Numbered from the stretch's first letter, positions 1-8,037 are shown. The stretch is 64,000 bases of DNA from Ureibacillus composti (GCA_030348875.1 JAUCEP010000002.1:2559001-2623000), one strand, 5' to 3'. Notes: a model not told the origin generated them from the sequence alone. Numbers and translations: made by a program.

Positions 1-669
1 TCTATTGACGATGTTCCATTTACAACGCCAGAAGAATATATTTACCAACTTTTATTAAAAGAACAAATGGGGCGAGAACAAGCCAAAATAGCACGAAACT
101 TAAAACAAGCGCGATTTATTGATACAAAAACATTAGAAACCTATCAATGGCATAAAGATATCAGTTTACCAAATCATATAACCAAAGAAGAATTAGTGAA
201 ATTAGAGTTCATTCGAAGAAATGAAAATTTAATTTTAGTTGGAGCGCCAGGTACTGGGAAAACACATTTAGCATCAGCACTAGGTAGAAAGGCTTGTGAG
301 CAAGGATATGAGGTCCGTTTTTATAGAGTTTCACATTTAGTAGAAGAATTAGAGCAGGCACTAAAAACGGGAAAATTAAAGCAATTTCGAAGTAAGTTAG
401 AGAAAGTAGATTTGATGATTTTAGATGAAATGGGTTACCTTCCATTTGGAAAAGAAGGAGCTGAACTACTCTTTCAAATTATTACGGAGTGTTACGAGCA
501 AAAGAGTTTAATTATTACGTCAAACTTAGAATTTAGTCAGTGGAATCGTATTTTTTCAGATTCGCGTTTAACAGCAGCTCTGGTGGATCGCTTAATTCAC
601 CATGCCCATATTATTTCTTATACGGGACAGAGCTTCCGTTTAGCCAACGCGTTGTCGAGAAAACAGTAA
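1..669 (+). CDS. istB: IS21 helper ATPase IstB (5' end outside the window)
   Basis: AAA+ helper ATPase of an IS21-family transposon, which works with the IstA transposase to select and remodel target DNA. The reading frame is open from base 1, so the ATG at 67 is internal and the start lies off the left edge. Visible motifs are Walker A GAPGTGKTH, Walker B LMILDEMGY, and the sensor-like TSNLEFSQW segment. The C-terminal SRLTAALVDRL region is the usual IstB signature. About 222 codons are present against roughly 250 in the family, so only a short N-terminal piece is missing. No frameshift is visible in this part. Confidence 0.93.
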   Translation, partial: SIDDVPFTTPEEYIYQLLLKEQMGREQAKIARNLKQARFIDTKTLETYQWHKDISLPNHITKEELVKLEFIRRNENLILVGAPGTGKTHLASALGRKACEQGYEVRFYRVSHLVEELEQALKTGKLKQFRSKLEKVDLMILDEMGYLPFGKEGAELLFQIITECYEQKSLIITSNLEFSQWNRIFSDSRLTAALVDRLIHHAHIISYTGQSFRLANALSRKQ

Positions 670-736
670 AAATATTGGGTGGCAACACTCTGTATTTTTC
701 ATTGCAATTCTCTGCACTTTTATCTTGCAAAATACA
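1..736 (+). mobile_element. IS21-family element, right-hand part
   Basis: The window opens inside an IS21-family insertion sequence: the istB helper gene is followed by a short AT-rich tail that ends in GCACTTTTATCTTGCAAAATACA-like sequence near 736. A terminal ACA after a TTTTGCAAAATACA-type tail is typical of IS21 right ends (family knowledge). The left part, including istA, lies outside the window. The exact end is inferred because no second terminus is available to compare. Confidence 0.65.
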
Positions 737-1643
737 CCGTCAGGAAGCTATACGAGATTTAGTCAAAATAATGGGAATAAACGAAGAAGATATTCCCATT
801 AGTATAACCAAAGAGGTTCTGGTGAAACATGGATTTGATTATATTTTAAATCATGTACATAAAGGAAATGTATTTTTGGTGATTAATGAGGCCTTCTCAC
901 AAAAATTCGATAAAAATGAATTTCCAATTCCACCCCAATATATTGAGGAATATATAGATCTCTTTAAAGAAGGAAACCCTTCTAAGCTGTCTTTTTCGGA
1001 TACAACTGAAGACGGTATTCAAAAAGGAATGGCTAAGTTAGGAGAGATTTTCACCATCAACACAAACTCATGGGTTGGTCAAACAAAGGTAAAACCGTTT
1101 GTTGAAAAAATAGGAGAGTTAGAATATTCCCTATACAAAGAACTGGTTAAAGGAAATATCACTATTTATGAGTTTGAATATGATGAACCTAATGAACCGA
1201 AAGAAAAAGAAGAACAATCCATATTCGACGAATTGGCTTACCATAGTAAAGCAAAATATCTCAATGTCATATGGTTATATTGGAGAGCATATCACTTCTT
1301 TAAACAATATAATCTCCATCTTCAACTTGACTCGGTATACATGGGTTTAAGTAAAGAAAACAATATTAATAGAAGAAGATATAGATATATTGATGATTCA
1401 TGTCCTAAAACAACGATAGACCATTATTATTCCCTGGTTCGTTGTGGTGAACTAGAAGTATTTCGAATATATTCTGAGATTTTTTCAAATGTAGATTGTA
1501 TATGGGTATTTCCGTTTGATGAAGAACTATATATTAATGATGAAGCGGAAAGCAATGAACATACAAAGAAAGTAAGGGCTTACCTACTGCAATTTCACCA
1601 TGATACAAAAGTAGCTTTAAAGGATAAAATGTATGGAGTGTAA
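737..1643 (+). pseudogene. 5'-truncated gene remnant beside the IS21 end
   Basis: An open frame runs from inside istB to 1643, but only the part after the IS end (about codon 66 onward) looks like host protein. The stretch before that is an out-of-frame reading of istB, so the ATG at 540 is not credible. The remaining ~300 residues are mixed alpha/beta in character, with an acidic C-terminal half containing a W-rich segment (IWLYWRAYHFFKQYN). I do not recognise the family. The best reading is that IS21 inserted into, or recombined next to, a host gene and removed its 5' end. A genuine intact gene starting at an unusual codon cannot be excluded. Confidence 0.5.
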
Positions 1644-1690
1644 AGTTAATAGTATACAACTCGAACAAATTTATAGACACATATAAAATA

Positions 1691-1712
1691 GAGAATCCAA
1701 TTAGGGATTCTC
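1691..1712 (+). terminator. hairpin terminator after the truncated gene
   Basis: GAGAATCC pairs with GGATTCTC across a short loop, 47 bases after the stop codon. A T-rich run follows about ten bases later. Confidence 0.5.
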
Positions 1713-1749
1713 ATTCTCAATCACTTTTTTAAGTTACTAATAAAAATGG

Positions 1750-1755
1750 TATAAT
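1750..1755 (+). promoter_or_regulatory. -10 element of the toxin promoter
   Basis: A perfect TATAAT lies about 90 bases upstream of the toxin Shine-Dalgarno. The matching -35 region is weak and T-rich. Long 5' leaders of this kind are common in type I toxin mRNAs. Confidence 0.5.
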
Positions 1756-1867
1756 TAACAGAGTAGTAAGTACGAGGTATCAAGGGTGATTGGCACATCT
1801 TTTCATTCCATTACTTCACTTTTGTGAAGGGAAAGGAGATGATGCCAGGACAATTTATGAGGCTCTA

Positions 1868-1942
1868 ATGCTCATGGTAAGCTTTAGCTCGCTAATTGTA
1901 GCGATCTTAGCATTGTCATATACTTTTTTAAGAAAAAAGTAA
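1868..1942 (+). CDS. type I toxin, small holin-like membrane peptide (start codon eroded)
   Basis: The frame reads YEALMLMVSFSSLIVAILAL and ends in a basic FLRKK tail: one hydrophobic helix plus a Lys/Arg tail, matching the putative holin-like toxin family of Bacillales type I systems. In relatives the Shine-Dalgarno is followed by ATG a few codons before YEALMLM. Here that position (1847) reads AGG, so the usual start is lost. The remaining in-frame starts are ATG at 1868 or 1874, or a rare ATT at 1853. A convergent antisense RNA gene and paired terminators lie downstream. The gene may be silent, or translated weakly as a 22-24 residue peptide. Family assignment rests on sequence pattern and layout. 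Confidence 0.6.
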   Translation: MLMVSFSSLIVAILALSYTFLRKK

Positions 1943-2090
1943 ACCACCCCTCTAATACCTTGCACGGTGTAGGGTGATTTACTTTGACCTGTCGCCAATC
2001 GCCTTTGATGCGATGACTTATTACAGACCGTATCAGTGTTAGCAGCACTATGCGGTCTTTTTAATATATGCTTCTCTTAATAATAGTATA
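1930..2090 (-). ncRNA. antisense antitoxin RNA of the type I system
   Basis: On the minus strand a good promoter is visible: -35 TTGAAA (2112-2107), 16 bp spacer, -10 TATACT (2090-2085). Transcription would run leftward through the 3' part of the toxin mRNA to a hairpin at 1980-1941 (AAATCACCC pairing with GGGTGGTTT), followed on that strand by a T-run. The RNA would be about 150 nt and overlap the toxin transcript by over 100 nt, as in the TxpA/RatA and BsrG/SR4 systems. The feature includes the promoter -10. The RNA itself is inferred. Confidence 0.6.
2026..2062 (+). terminator. toxin mRNA terminator
   Basis: GACCG and AGTG arms at 2026-2038 pair with CACT and CGGTC arms ending at 2057, followed by five T residues. 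It ends the toxin transcript inside the antisense gene. Confidence 0.75.
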
Positions 2091-2138
2091 ACACGTTTTA
2101 ACTAGATTTCAATTTATACCATTTTCTATTACGGATAC

Positions 2139-2657
2139 TTATTCTTCTCCATTAGAAATCACTTGTATGTCATGTTCCGATACATCAATTTCTTTGATTC
2201 CAAAATCATCATACCAACTTCCAGATGAAATAATACGTTTAAAAGTGTCGACATAAAAATCTTCGGAAAATGCAGGTGTAAATTCTTCAGATTCTGAGTT
2301 CCAAGCTTTGTTTAGTTCTCTTAAATATTCTTCCGCGCATTCTGGAGCATCAGACCAATAATCAGAGACATTTTTTCTAATTTGTGAATCAACATATTTA
2401 CTCAACGCTTTTTCATCAGGATATTTTTTTAATAAATCTTTTCTATATTCACCATAATCATTTAATAAATGGCCTTTTTCATCTTCAAAAAAATCCTCTA
2501 ATAAGCCCCAATTAACGGTAAAGTCATTAACTTTTTCGAAAAGTTCGTCATTGGTATCTATTAAACTTCTAACGTATTTGTCAAACACTTCTTGTTCATC
2601 TTTTGCTTTGATAACTAGTATTCTTCTATTCGCGTATATAACATAGAGTTTGTCCAT
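2139..2657 (-). CDS. hypothetical acidic protein, 172 aa
   Basis: Soluble, highly acidic protein with no signal peptide or membrane segment. It starts at ATG behind a good GGGAGGCGG ribosome binding site. The N-terminus (DKLYVIYANRRILVIKA) looks like a beta-hairpin, and the rest is helical and rich in Asp/Glu with a tryptophan in the GSWYDDFG motif. I do not recognise the family. Acidic single-domain proteins of this size in variable regions are often immunity or stress proteins, but nothing here proves that. It lies 50 bp downstream of the NERD-domain gene on the same strand and may share its transcript. Confidence 0.6.
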   Translation of the reverse strand: MDKLYVIYANRRILVIKAKDEQEVFDKYVRSLIDTNDELFEKVNDFTVNWGLLEDFFEDEKGHLLNDYGEYRKDLLKKYPDEKALSKYVDSQIRKNVSDYWSDAPECAEEYLRELNKAWNSESEEFTPAFSEDFYVDTFKRIISSGSWYDDFGIKEIDVSEHDIQVISNGEE

Positions 2658-2707
2658 GATTGGCCGCCTCCCATTATCTATTAATTTAAAGTTATCACAC
2701 TAAGTCA

Positions 2708-3763
2708 TTAATTTTTGAATATAGCAATTATCGCTTCCCCAAAATCATTTACTTTACGCAACCCAAAACCTTTAACCCCCATTAATTCTTTAAGTGTTGT
2801 AGGCTTTACAGTTATTAATTCATCCATCATTTTATTAGTAAAGATGAGAAAAGCTTTAACATCCAACTTTTCAGCAGTTTTTCGGCGATATTCAATGAGT
2901 TTTTCCTTCAATTCATCTTCGGATAAAGAGGTTTTAATATGGTCATCCTTTAGAGTTACGTCCTCATTATTATCCGAGATACTTTGCAATAGTAGGGTTT
3001 CATCAGCACCTTCTATCTGAACAGCTTGCGTTTCTTGATGTATTGATTTAATTCCATTACTTATATCTAATAGATGCTGATCTTTTAAATGTACAGGCGA
3101 TTCTTTTGCTAATTCATTTTTAATAAAATTAACTAATCCATCTGTACGGATAATCTTTTCAGCAACACCTTTACTTGCAGCTGATTTATCAAGAATAGTT
3201 TTATTATTAACGAACACCACTACATGTCTTACTGGTGTATCTTCTATTAATCCAATTGACTTTAATTTGGTCTCTAAAATATCTACTTGTCTTTGAACTT
3301 GCCTTATCGGACTATAAAAACCTTCCTTATGTACGATTCGATTACCCTTCATGATTCGCCGAATAAATTCATCGTTTTTATTAACTAAAATATTGCCGTA
3401 ATAATTTTTAACCTCTATGACCAATCTATATTTTCGAGTGATAATCACGAAATCATATTGAGCTTTTAATTCTTCATGTTCAATGCGAAGGTCATGCAAA
3501 ATATACATTGGCACAAAGCTGTTCAATAACTCAAATAAAACCCGCTTTTCCCCTATCGCACCATATTCTAATAATTTTATTTGCAGTTGGAGTTTTTTCG
3601 AATCTTCCCCTGGGACTGTATTCAATTGATTTTTTAATTCATCAATGGTAGCAGGTACTTCAGTTGATTCTTTTAATAAAATTGATTTGTTTAATTTTTC
3701 AGTATCTGTAAGTATCGTTACTACTTTTTGAAAAAAATTACGTTTCGTTACTTGGTTGCCCAT
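2708..3763 (-). CDS. NERD nuclease-like protein with C-terminal HRDC domain
   Basis: Two domains can be read. Residues ~75-190 match the nuclease-related NERD domain: the core DFVIITRKYRLVIEVKNYYG carries the Asp...Glu-x-Lys arrangement of PD-(D/E)XK-type folds. The last ~80 residues (YRRKTAEKLDVKAFLIFTN to the end) match an HRDC domain, a nucleic-acid binding module of RecQ helicases and RNase D, including the LMGVKGFG turn. A role in DNA or RNA processing is likely. NERD proteins are otherwise poorly characterised. The start is set by an AAGGAGG site upstream of ATG at 3763. The 172-aa gene follows. Confidence 0.75.
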   Translation of the reverse strand: MGNQVTKRNFFQKVVTILTDTEKLNKSILLKESTEVPATIDELKNQLNTVPGEDSKKLQLQIKLLEYGAIGEKRVLFELLNSFVPMYILHDLRIEHEELKAQYDFVIITRKYRLVIEVKNYYGNILVNKNDEFIRRIMKGNRIVHKEGFYSPIRQVQRQVDILETKLKSIGLIEDTPVRHVVVFVNNKTILDKSAASKGVAEKIIRTDGLVNFIKNELAKESPVHLKDQHLLDISNGIKSIHQETQAVQIEGADETLLLQSISDNNEDVTLKDDHIKTSLSEDELKEKLIEYRRKTAEKLDVKAFLIFTNKMMDELITVKPTTLKELMGVKGFGLRKVNDFGEAIIAIFKN

Positions 3764-3923
3764 TTACAATTAGAATCCTCCTTCAAATGCCACTATATAA
3801 AATGTCATTTGGAATACTTTCAATAGACTCTTTTCCGCAATTTTCATCGGTTATTGTTTCTAAACCGTTCTATCCTTCTTCGGATATTGGATTTTATACC
3901 GAAATACGAACTCTTTTTACAAA

Positions 3924-4447
3924 CTAAATTCGTTTTATTTTTTCATATTCATCATAGTGGCTACTTAAAAATTCATTTAATATGGATTGGATTTTTTCAG
4001 CAAACAGGTTGCTTTCTATTTCTTTTTCAAAATAATCTTTTCTCTTCTTAAATGATTCTACTTTTATAATTCCATCTTTGGTTAAATGAGTATCAACTGT
4101 TCCTAATGTCAGAGCATCTAATATAATAGCTCCAGATGTGCTTAATATCTGCTTAGTAATGCATATCTGAATGTTTGTTTTTAAAATAGGTTTAAAAAAT
4201 GAACCTTCGTTTTCCTGTTTAAATCCATACTCGAACAAATATTTTTCTTCTTTCAAAATAGCAACCATTCGCTTTTTGAAAATCTGGTCCCCATAGAAGA
4301 TATTTTTTCGACATAAAAAGGTTTGCTTTTTGAAGGATCTGTCCCTATTTTTACATATACTTCAAATGGGGCCTTAGAACGAAACTGCAATTTTGAATTA
4401 TCTGTTATAGCTTTGATTGCAGTGTTTTTCAGTTTAGCTAAATCCAT
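3924..4447 (-). pseudogene. frameshifted hypothetical gene (~170 aa)
   Basis: Two overlapping frames, 4447-4253 (64 aa) and 4268-3924 (114 aa), read as one protein broken by a single frameshift near 4290. The second frame stays open upstream of its ATG with GDQIFKKR, continuing naturally from the VEKISSMG of the first. The rejoined product would be a soluble lysine-rich protein of about 170 residues. I do not recognise it. The break may be a real mutation or a sequencing error; if corrected this is an ordinary small gene. Confidence 0.5.
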
Positions 4448-4608
4448 AAAGTATCCCCTTTTTTAGTGTTAGGTATATATTTGGTATATTAATAACCATG
4501 AACAAAAATCGGTATTTACTCTATTGAGATACCATATATTCCAAAGAGCTTTTCTTCTATCATCTAAAAAGACTGTAGAAGACTCCGATTCAATACATGC
4601 TGACATAG

Positions 4609-5157
4609 CTACCTTTTAAAAATGGAAGGTGTTTCTTCCTGTTCCCATGGAAGTTCGGTACTATCTACACTTGGTGCAAACATTACTTTTGTTGTTGTTT
4701 GTTCGCTTGCTAAGAATTGATTCATTTCATAAATGCGATTGCATAAAAGCACTAATGCATCGTACTCATATCCGCGCGCATCAATGCAAAGTAAAGACTC
4801 CATTCGTTCATTTAAAAATTCAATACTTTTATAATAAGGCTTTCCCATATCCTCTACGTCTTGATCTATAAATGCAATCTCATTTAGGTATAACGTAACC
4901 TCTTTCACTTTAGACTTAAAAATGAAATGGTCAAAGTAAAACTCAATTGTCTCTTGATAAGGTGCTGGTAGCATTTTAAGTACTAAATATATTCCAAATA
5001 AAATCACGACAATAATGGTTAGCGATAGCTTAAAATAAAACATAGCTAAGAGTGTACCGACAAAACACAAAAATTTAAGTAGCTGTACGCTTCGAATTTT
5101 CCAAATATCTGTTTTGCATCGTAAGACATAGTACATTTTCGGTTGTCGTCGCTTCAT
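4609..5157 (-). CDS. membrane protein with two N-terminal helices, 182 aa
   Basis: Residues ~27-65 form two hydrophobic helices (LLKFLCFVGTLLAMFYF, then LTIIVVILFGIYLVLKML), followed by a ~120-residue soluble domain containing the beta-rich IEFYFDHFIFKSKVKEVTLY stretch. That arrangement resembles bacterial PH-like (YcxB-type) membrane proteins, but the match is weak. ATG at 5157 is preferred over the TTG just upstream because of a GAGGTT site at a good distance. It sits 12 bp after the 110-aa gene in the same direction and is probably cotranscribed with it. Confidence 0.6.
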   Translation of the reverse strand: MKRRQPKMYYVLRCKTDIWKIRSVQLLKFLCFVGTLLAMFYFKLSLTIIVVILFGIYLVLKMLPAPYQETIEFYFDHFIFKSKVKEVTLYLNEIAFIDQDVEDMGKPYYKSIEFLNERMESLLCIDARGYEYDALVLLCNRIYEMNQFLASEQTTTKVMFAPSVDSTELPWEQEETPSIFKR

Positions 5158-5169
5158 CAATTAGAACCT

Positions 5170-5502
5170 CTAATTAACAGTTCGAACTAAGGCATTTAAT
5201 TCGTCAAAAATATTTAAACTGTAAAATAAGCTGCTATTAATCTGCATATTAGCTGGCATCCCACTTTGCTTCGAAAAATTCACTAGTCCTACCACTGAAA
5301 AGACCTTTTTAGATTTACTTTTACTATCCTCATATCGTAAATTATCCTCAAACTCTTGGTTAACTGGTCGGATCATTTTCTCAAATAATTTCTCTGAATG
5401 TTCTACTTCGACATCAGCAATTTGATGTATAATTTTGCGCTCTCCTAATTTGTTTTTTGGTATGAGTTGAACTCCTACTACTTTAAATTCTTTGTTTTCC
5501 AT
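5170..5502 (-). CDS. hypothetical protein, 110 aa
   Basis: Small soluble protein that starts at ATG behind a GAGGGGG ribosome binding site. It contains a charged Lys/Ser cluster (YEDSKSKSKKVFSVVG) in the middle. No family recognised. It forms a likely two-gene unit with the membrane protein that follows. A terminator hairpin lies directly upstream, so it probably has its own promoter close to the start codon or depends on read-through. Confidence 0.5.
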   Translation of the reverse strand: MENKEFKVVGVQLIPKNKLGERKIIHQIADVEVEHSEKLFEKMIRPVNQEFEDNLRYEDSKSKSKKVFSVVGLVNFSKQSGMPANMQINSSLFYSLNIFDELNALVRTVN

Positions 5503-5523
5503 GAATAAATTCCCCCTCTAAAA

Positions 5524-5567
5524 ACGAAAAAAGAACCCTTAACGTTAATAAAACGTCAAAGGTTCTT
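5524..5567 (-). terminator. terminator of the TnpA-like/Rad52-like operon
   Basis: On the minus strand AAGAACCTTTGACGTT pairs with AACGTTAAGGGTTCTT and is followed by a run of T residues with one interruption. It lies 130 bp after the last gene of the operon starting at 7503. Confidence 0.75.
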
Positions 5568-5696
5568 CCTTCGGAACGATGTTTGATAATATTATTTATT
5601 ACTAACCTTTTCAAAAGAAAATCTGTGTAGTAATTAATGGTTAAATCAATTATATAGTTAATATTTTCGCTTGTCCACACTAAGTTACATTATACG

Positions 5697-5939
5697 TTAT
5701 GGTTCAAACCACTTAACTACGAAATGTGGAATTCGATTTTGCAAGGTGATTTTAGAAGATAAGAATATATCCCCTTTTTCAACAGATAAAATTAATTCTC
5801 CAAAATGTTGAAGTTTAAATATTCCATGTCCTACGAAAAGGAACCAACCCTCACATTCTTTCTGAAAAGACTCTGGATTCTCCGCGCAATGATACGATCT
5901 TACAATCAGTTGAGTTCGATATTCATTATTATCCATCAT
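5697..5939 (-). CDS. hypothetical protein, 80 aa
   Basis: Last gene of the operon. The open frame extends to 6005, but the longer version overlaps the preceding gene. The ATG at 5939 follows a GGGGGATTTAGAAGG ribosome binding site and begins just after the previous stop, so the shorter 80-aa form is chosen. The protein has a beta-rich look (EGWFLFVGHGIFKLQHFGEL) with one Cys. Family unknown. Confidence 0.5.
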   Translation of the reverse strand: MMDNNEYRTQLIVRSYHCAENPESFQKECEGWFLFVGHGIFKLQHFGELILSVEKGDIFLSSKITLQNRIPHFVVKWFEP

Positions 5940-5943
5940 CCTT

Positions 5944-6483
5944 CTAAATCCCCCATATCCGATAAGGAACCTTGAATTCATTAAATCCCTGCTCTTTTTC
6001 TTCACCTTCCAGAACCACTAACTCTACATCAACGGCAGCACAAACTTTACGGGCCAACTCCACACCAAGTTCATAGATTAGTTCTCGTTGTCCTTGAAAT
6101 GTAAATTCTCGTCGAACACCTGACAAATGGTTACTAAGAAGTGTTAATCCTTCATAAGCGGGAATAGCACGTTCAATTCCTTTTTTCGTCAATACAAAGA
6201 GAGGTACACCCTTAGCATCTTTAGGTAACTTAGATAAATCCTCGATATAATCAGAAGCGATGTTACTGTCTTCTGAAATGAAGTTGAAATAACTATATTG
6301 AACATTCATATCCCGTACAAAATGTCCTTCTTTTTTACAAGTTGGTGCACTCTCTATATTTTGTGGGAACGTATCGATCTCAAGTAATCGGCAAAAGTTC
6401 CGATTAGCATCAAAATGATGACATAGTGAACATGTTAATTTAAATGTATCTTTTTTTACAGCACACTTTTTTAAGTCATACAT
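5944..6483 (-). CDS. cysteine-rich putative metal-binding protein, 179 aa
   Basis: The N-terminal 50 residues carry an ordered set of Cys and His residues: TCSLCHHFDANRNFCRLLE and, further on, a Cys in APTCKKEGHF. This suggests a small zinc-binding module. The rest is a mixed alpha/beta domain without recognised motifs. It sits between the Rad52-like gene and the 80-aa gene in the same direction, with gaps of 41 and 4 bases, so it is probably translated from the same mRNA. By association it may be a nucleic-acid binding partner. This is inference only. Confidence 0.55.
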   Translation of the reverse strand: MYDLKKCAVKKDTFKLTCSLCHHFDANRNFCRLLEIDTFPQNIESAPTCKKEGHFVRDMNVQYSYFNFISEDSNIASDYIEDLSKLPKDAKGVPLFVLTKKGIERAIPAYEGLTLLSNHLSGVRREFTFQGQRELIYELGVELARKVCAAVDVELVVLEGEEKEQGFNEFKVPYRIWGI

Positions 6484-6524
6484 GAAGAATCCCTTCCTTT
6501 AAGTACTCAAATTTATTTCGGAAA

Positions 6525-7127
6525 TTATGATTTTTTTATTAATTGTTTTGGTACATGTTCACGGCAATAAGCGAATTTGATTCTATTCATACTTAAGAAC
6601 AATTCTTCTTCTGAGGAAAGCTGGTTCTTACATCGTATACAAGTACGGTTACTCGGTGGCATCACACTATGAACCGTTTCATTAAAGTCTTGGATCCCAT
6701 GCACGGGTTGTTGAGTTATTGAATTACTTGTCAATGATATTCCAGGATTACTTGCCCAATCACGGTATGGGGCTAAATCCTTCCAACCCATCATAAATTT
6801 ATCGCAGGCGTCTCGAAAAGCCTCGGATTCAGCCGTCATAACTGCAGTTTTTATCGATGACGCTTCAACCTTATCGAGTTTCGCAACGCCAATTCCATGA
6901 CGTACTGCATTGACCAATGCAATTTCACCTTTAACAATTACAATCTTTTGTTCCGGTTTAATGATTGGTTCGTCAATTAGTCGCCAATGCCATTGATCTG
7001 CAGCAACCCCTTCTAAACGATACATGTATGCCTGAACAGGTATGTGTGCTCTTTTCCCCGTAACAATGACTGTCCCTTGAGGGAATGGTTTTTGTAAGTC
7101 TGCAATAATTTCAGAATATGTTCGCAT
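6525..7127 (-). CDS. Rad52/DdrA-like single-strand annealing protein candidate, 200 aa
   Basis: The N-terminal 140 residues resemble the Rad52/22-DdrA annealing fold: an opening LQKPFPQGTVIV segment, a central AYMYRLEGVAADQWHW corresponding to the family's Y-x-DAR...L-D-x-V-G-x-x-W region, and a helix SSIKTAVMTAESEAFRDACD in the place of the conserved KGAxSDALKRAAxxFG helix. A C-terminal CIRC...YC...H cluster could hold zinc. Such proteins anneal complementary single strands during repair or phage recombination. It starts 4 bases after the TnpA-like gene stop region, so the two are tightly coupled. The assignment is from pattern matching and is only moderately secure. Confidence 0.5.
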   Translation of the reverse strand: MRTYSEIIADLQKPFPQGTVIVTGKRAHIPVQAYMYRLEGVAADQWHWRLIDEPIIKPEQKIVIVKGEIALVNAVRHGIGVAKLDKVEASSIKTAVMTAESEAFRDACDKFMMGWKDLAPYRDWASNPGISLTSNSITQQPVHGIQDFNETVHSVMPPSNRTCIRCKNQLSSEEELFLSMNRIKFAYCREHVPKQLIKKS

Positions 7128-7131
7128 ATGC

Positions 7132-7503
7132 TTATCCTCTACTTTTAAGTGTTTTAAGGAATTCTGCTATCTCCTCTTCAGATATAGGTTGAGTTGATAG
7201 CATAAACGGCCTTGACCAAAATGAATTCAACTCCCCTTTCTCCTGAAGTAAACGTTGAAAACTAGCGCGTTTTAGCGCGGTTACGATTTGATTTGGACTT
7301 TTCTCTGGTGTGCAATTGCATTGTAAATAGAGATAACTCTCATTTTCAATGTAATTGATAAGGTTCAAAATCCCTTCATTTTGAACCTCTCTAAAACCAT
7401 CCAAAATGAGATTAAGAGTCCGTCTGTCTTTAAACCTCGGTCGTTTATAACGCGTTACTAATACAATGTAATATGTAATTTGAATTCGATTTTCTTGTTT
7501 CAT
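7132..7503 (-). CDS. catalytically degenerate IS200/IS605 TnpA-like (Y1/HUH) protein, 123 aa
   Basis: Length and pattern match a Y1 transposase: YYIVLVTRYKRPRFKDR at the N-terminus, QIVTALKRASFQRLLQE in the middle, and FWSRPFMLSTQPISEEEI near the end. The catalytic residues are gone. The HUH motif (usually DHVHLLV) reads SYLYLQC, so both His are Tyr. The position of the nucleophilic Tyr in the usual YIENQ-type helix reads FLKTL. No left- or right-end hairpins or tnpB gene flank it. It therefore looks like a domesticated DNA-binding protein rather than a transposase. It is the first gene of a four-gene operon. Confidence 0.7.
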   Translation of the reverse strand: MKQENRIQITYYIVLVTRYKRPRFKDRRTLNLILDGFREVQNEGILNLINYIENESYLYLQCNCTPEKSPNQIVTALKRASFQRLLQEKGELNSFWSRPFMLSTQPISEEEIAEFLKTLKSRG

Positions 7504-7510
7504 ACATCAT

Positions 7511-7539
7511 ATAATAGTAGTAAGTTTTACTTACTGCAA
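7511..7539 (-). promoter_or_regulatory. promoter with operator palindrome; leaderless start
   Basis: Minus strand: -35 TTGCAG (7539-7534), 17 bp spacer, -10 TATTAT (7516-7511). The spacer is almost wholly a palindrome, AGTAAG-TAAAA-CTTACT, a classic repressor position. The ATG of the TnpA-like gene (7503) lies only 7 bases after the -10, where transcription should begin, and no Shine-Dalgarno is present. The mRNA is therefore predicted to be leaderless. Confidence 0.65.
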
Positions 7540-7560
7540 CAAAATGAATATAATAACAAA

Positions 7561-7596
7561 ATAAAAGCCATCATATTCGACTTAGAGGGCTTTTAT
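7561..7596. terminator. hairpin in the divergent spacer
   Basis: ATAAAAGCC pairs with GGCTTTTAT around an 18-base loop. It lies upstream of the leaderless operon and is either a terminator of an unseen transcript or a structural element. Confidence 0.35.
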
Positions 7597-7740
7597 CTAT
7601 TGGTACTCAATTAAGATTTTTTTATTAAACTAGTATTATATATTATAATTATTGGATTATATGTGCTATCAGCAATACCTATTTTTCAATAAATTATATA
7701 ACGAAAAATTAAGTTAGATTAAGCAGAAAGGTTGATTGTA

Positions 7741-8037
7741 ATGCAAGGTACCAGAGTTAAAATAATCGAGGATGATAATAAACTTATTAAGTGTGTAAAA
7801 GTTCAACGATATGTTAATGAAGAAAAAGTATCTGATTATACTGCAGAAGTTGGCACCGAATTAATTGTAAAGCCTCTAAATAAACAGAAGAAAAAACATC
7901 GTGATAGAAGAGTACAAATTATGCGATTCTTGTTAGATCAAGAAATCAGATATGGTGACCTTCGAGTAAGTGTGAAGTTTTTAGATAATAACCGTAGAGG
8001 AATAGTTCCGATAAGCGATTTAGATATTTTTGATTAA
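7741..8037 (+). CDS. hypothetical basic protein, 98 aa
   Basis: Short protein with an N-terminal beta-rich half and a strongly basic middle (KPLNKQKKKHRDRRVQIM), followed by VKFLDNNRRGIVPISDLD. This could be a small nucleic-acid binding domain. ATG at 7741 is chosen over the TTG at 7732 because AAAGG lies about ten bases before it. Family not recognised. It stands alone, divergent from the TnpA-like operon and upstream of amj with no obvious link. Confidence 0.5.
   Translation: MQGTRVKIIEDDNKLIKCVKVQRYVNEEKVSDYTAEVGTELIVKPLNKQKKKHRDRRVQIMRFLLDQEIRYGDLRVSVKFLDNNRRGIVPISDLDIFD

Noticed and set aside
540-736. First ~65 codons of the long frame reaching 1643
   Set aside because: Out-of-frame reading of istB and the IS end; the ATG at 540 cannot be the start of the host protein.
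5483-5680. 65-aa minus-strand open frame
   Set aside because: It runs through a strong terminator hairpin and has no ribosome binding site; its reading frame reflects the inverted repeat.
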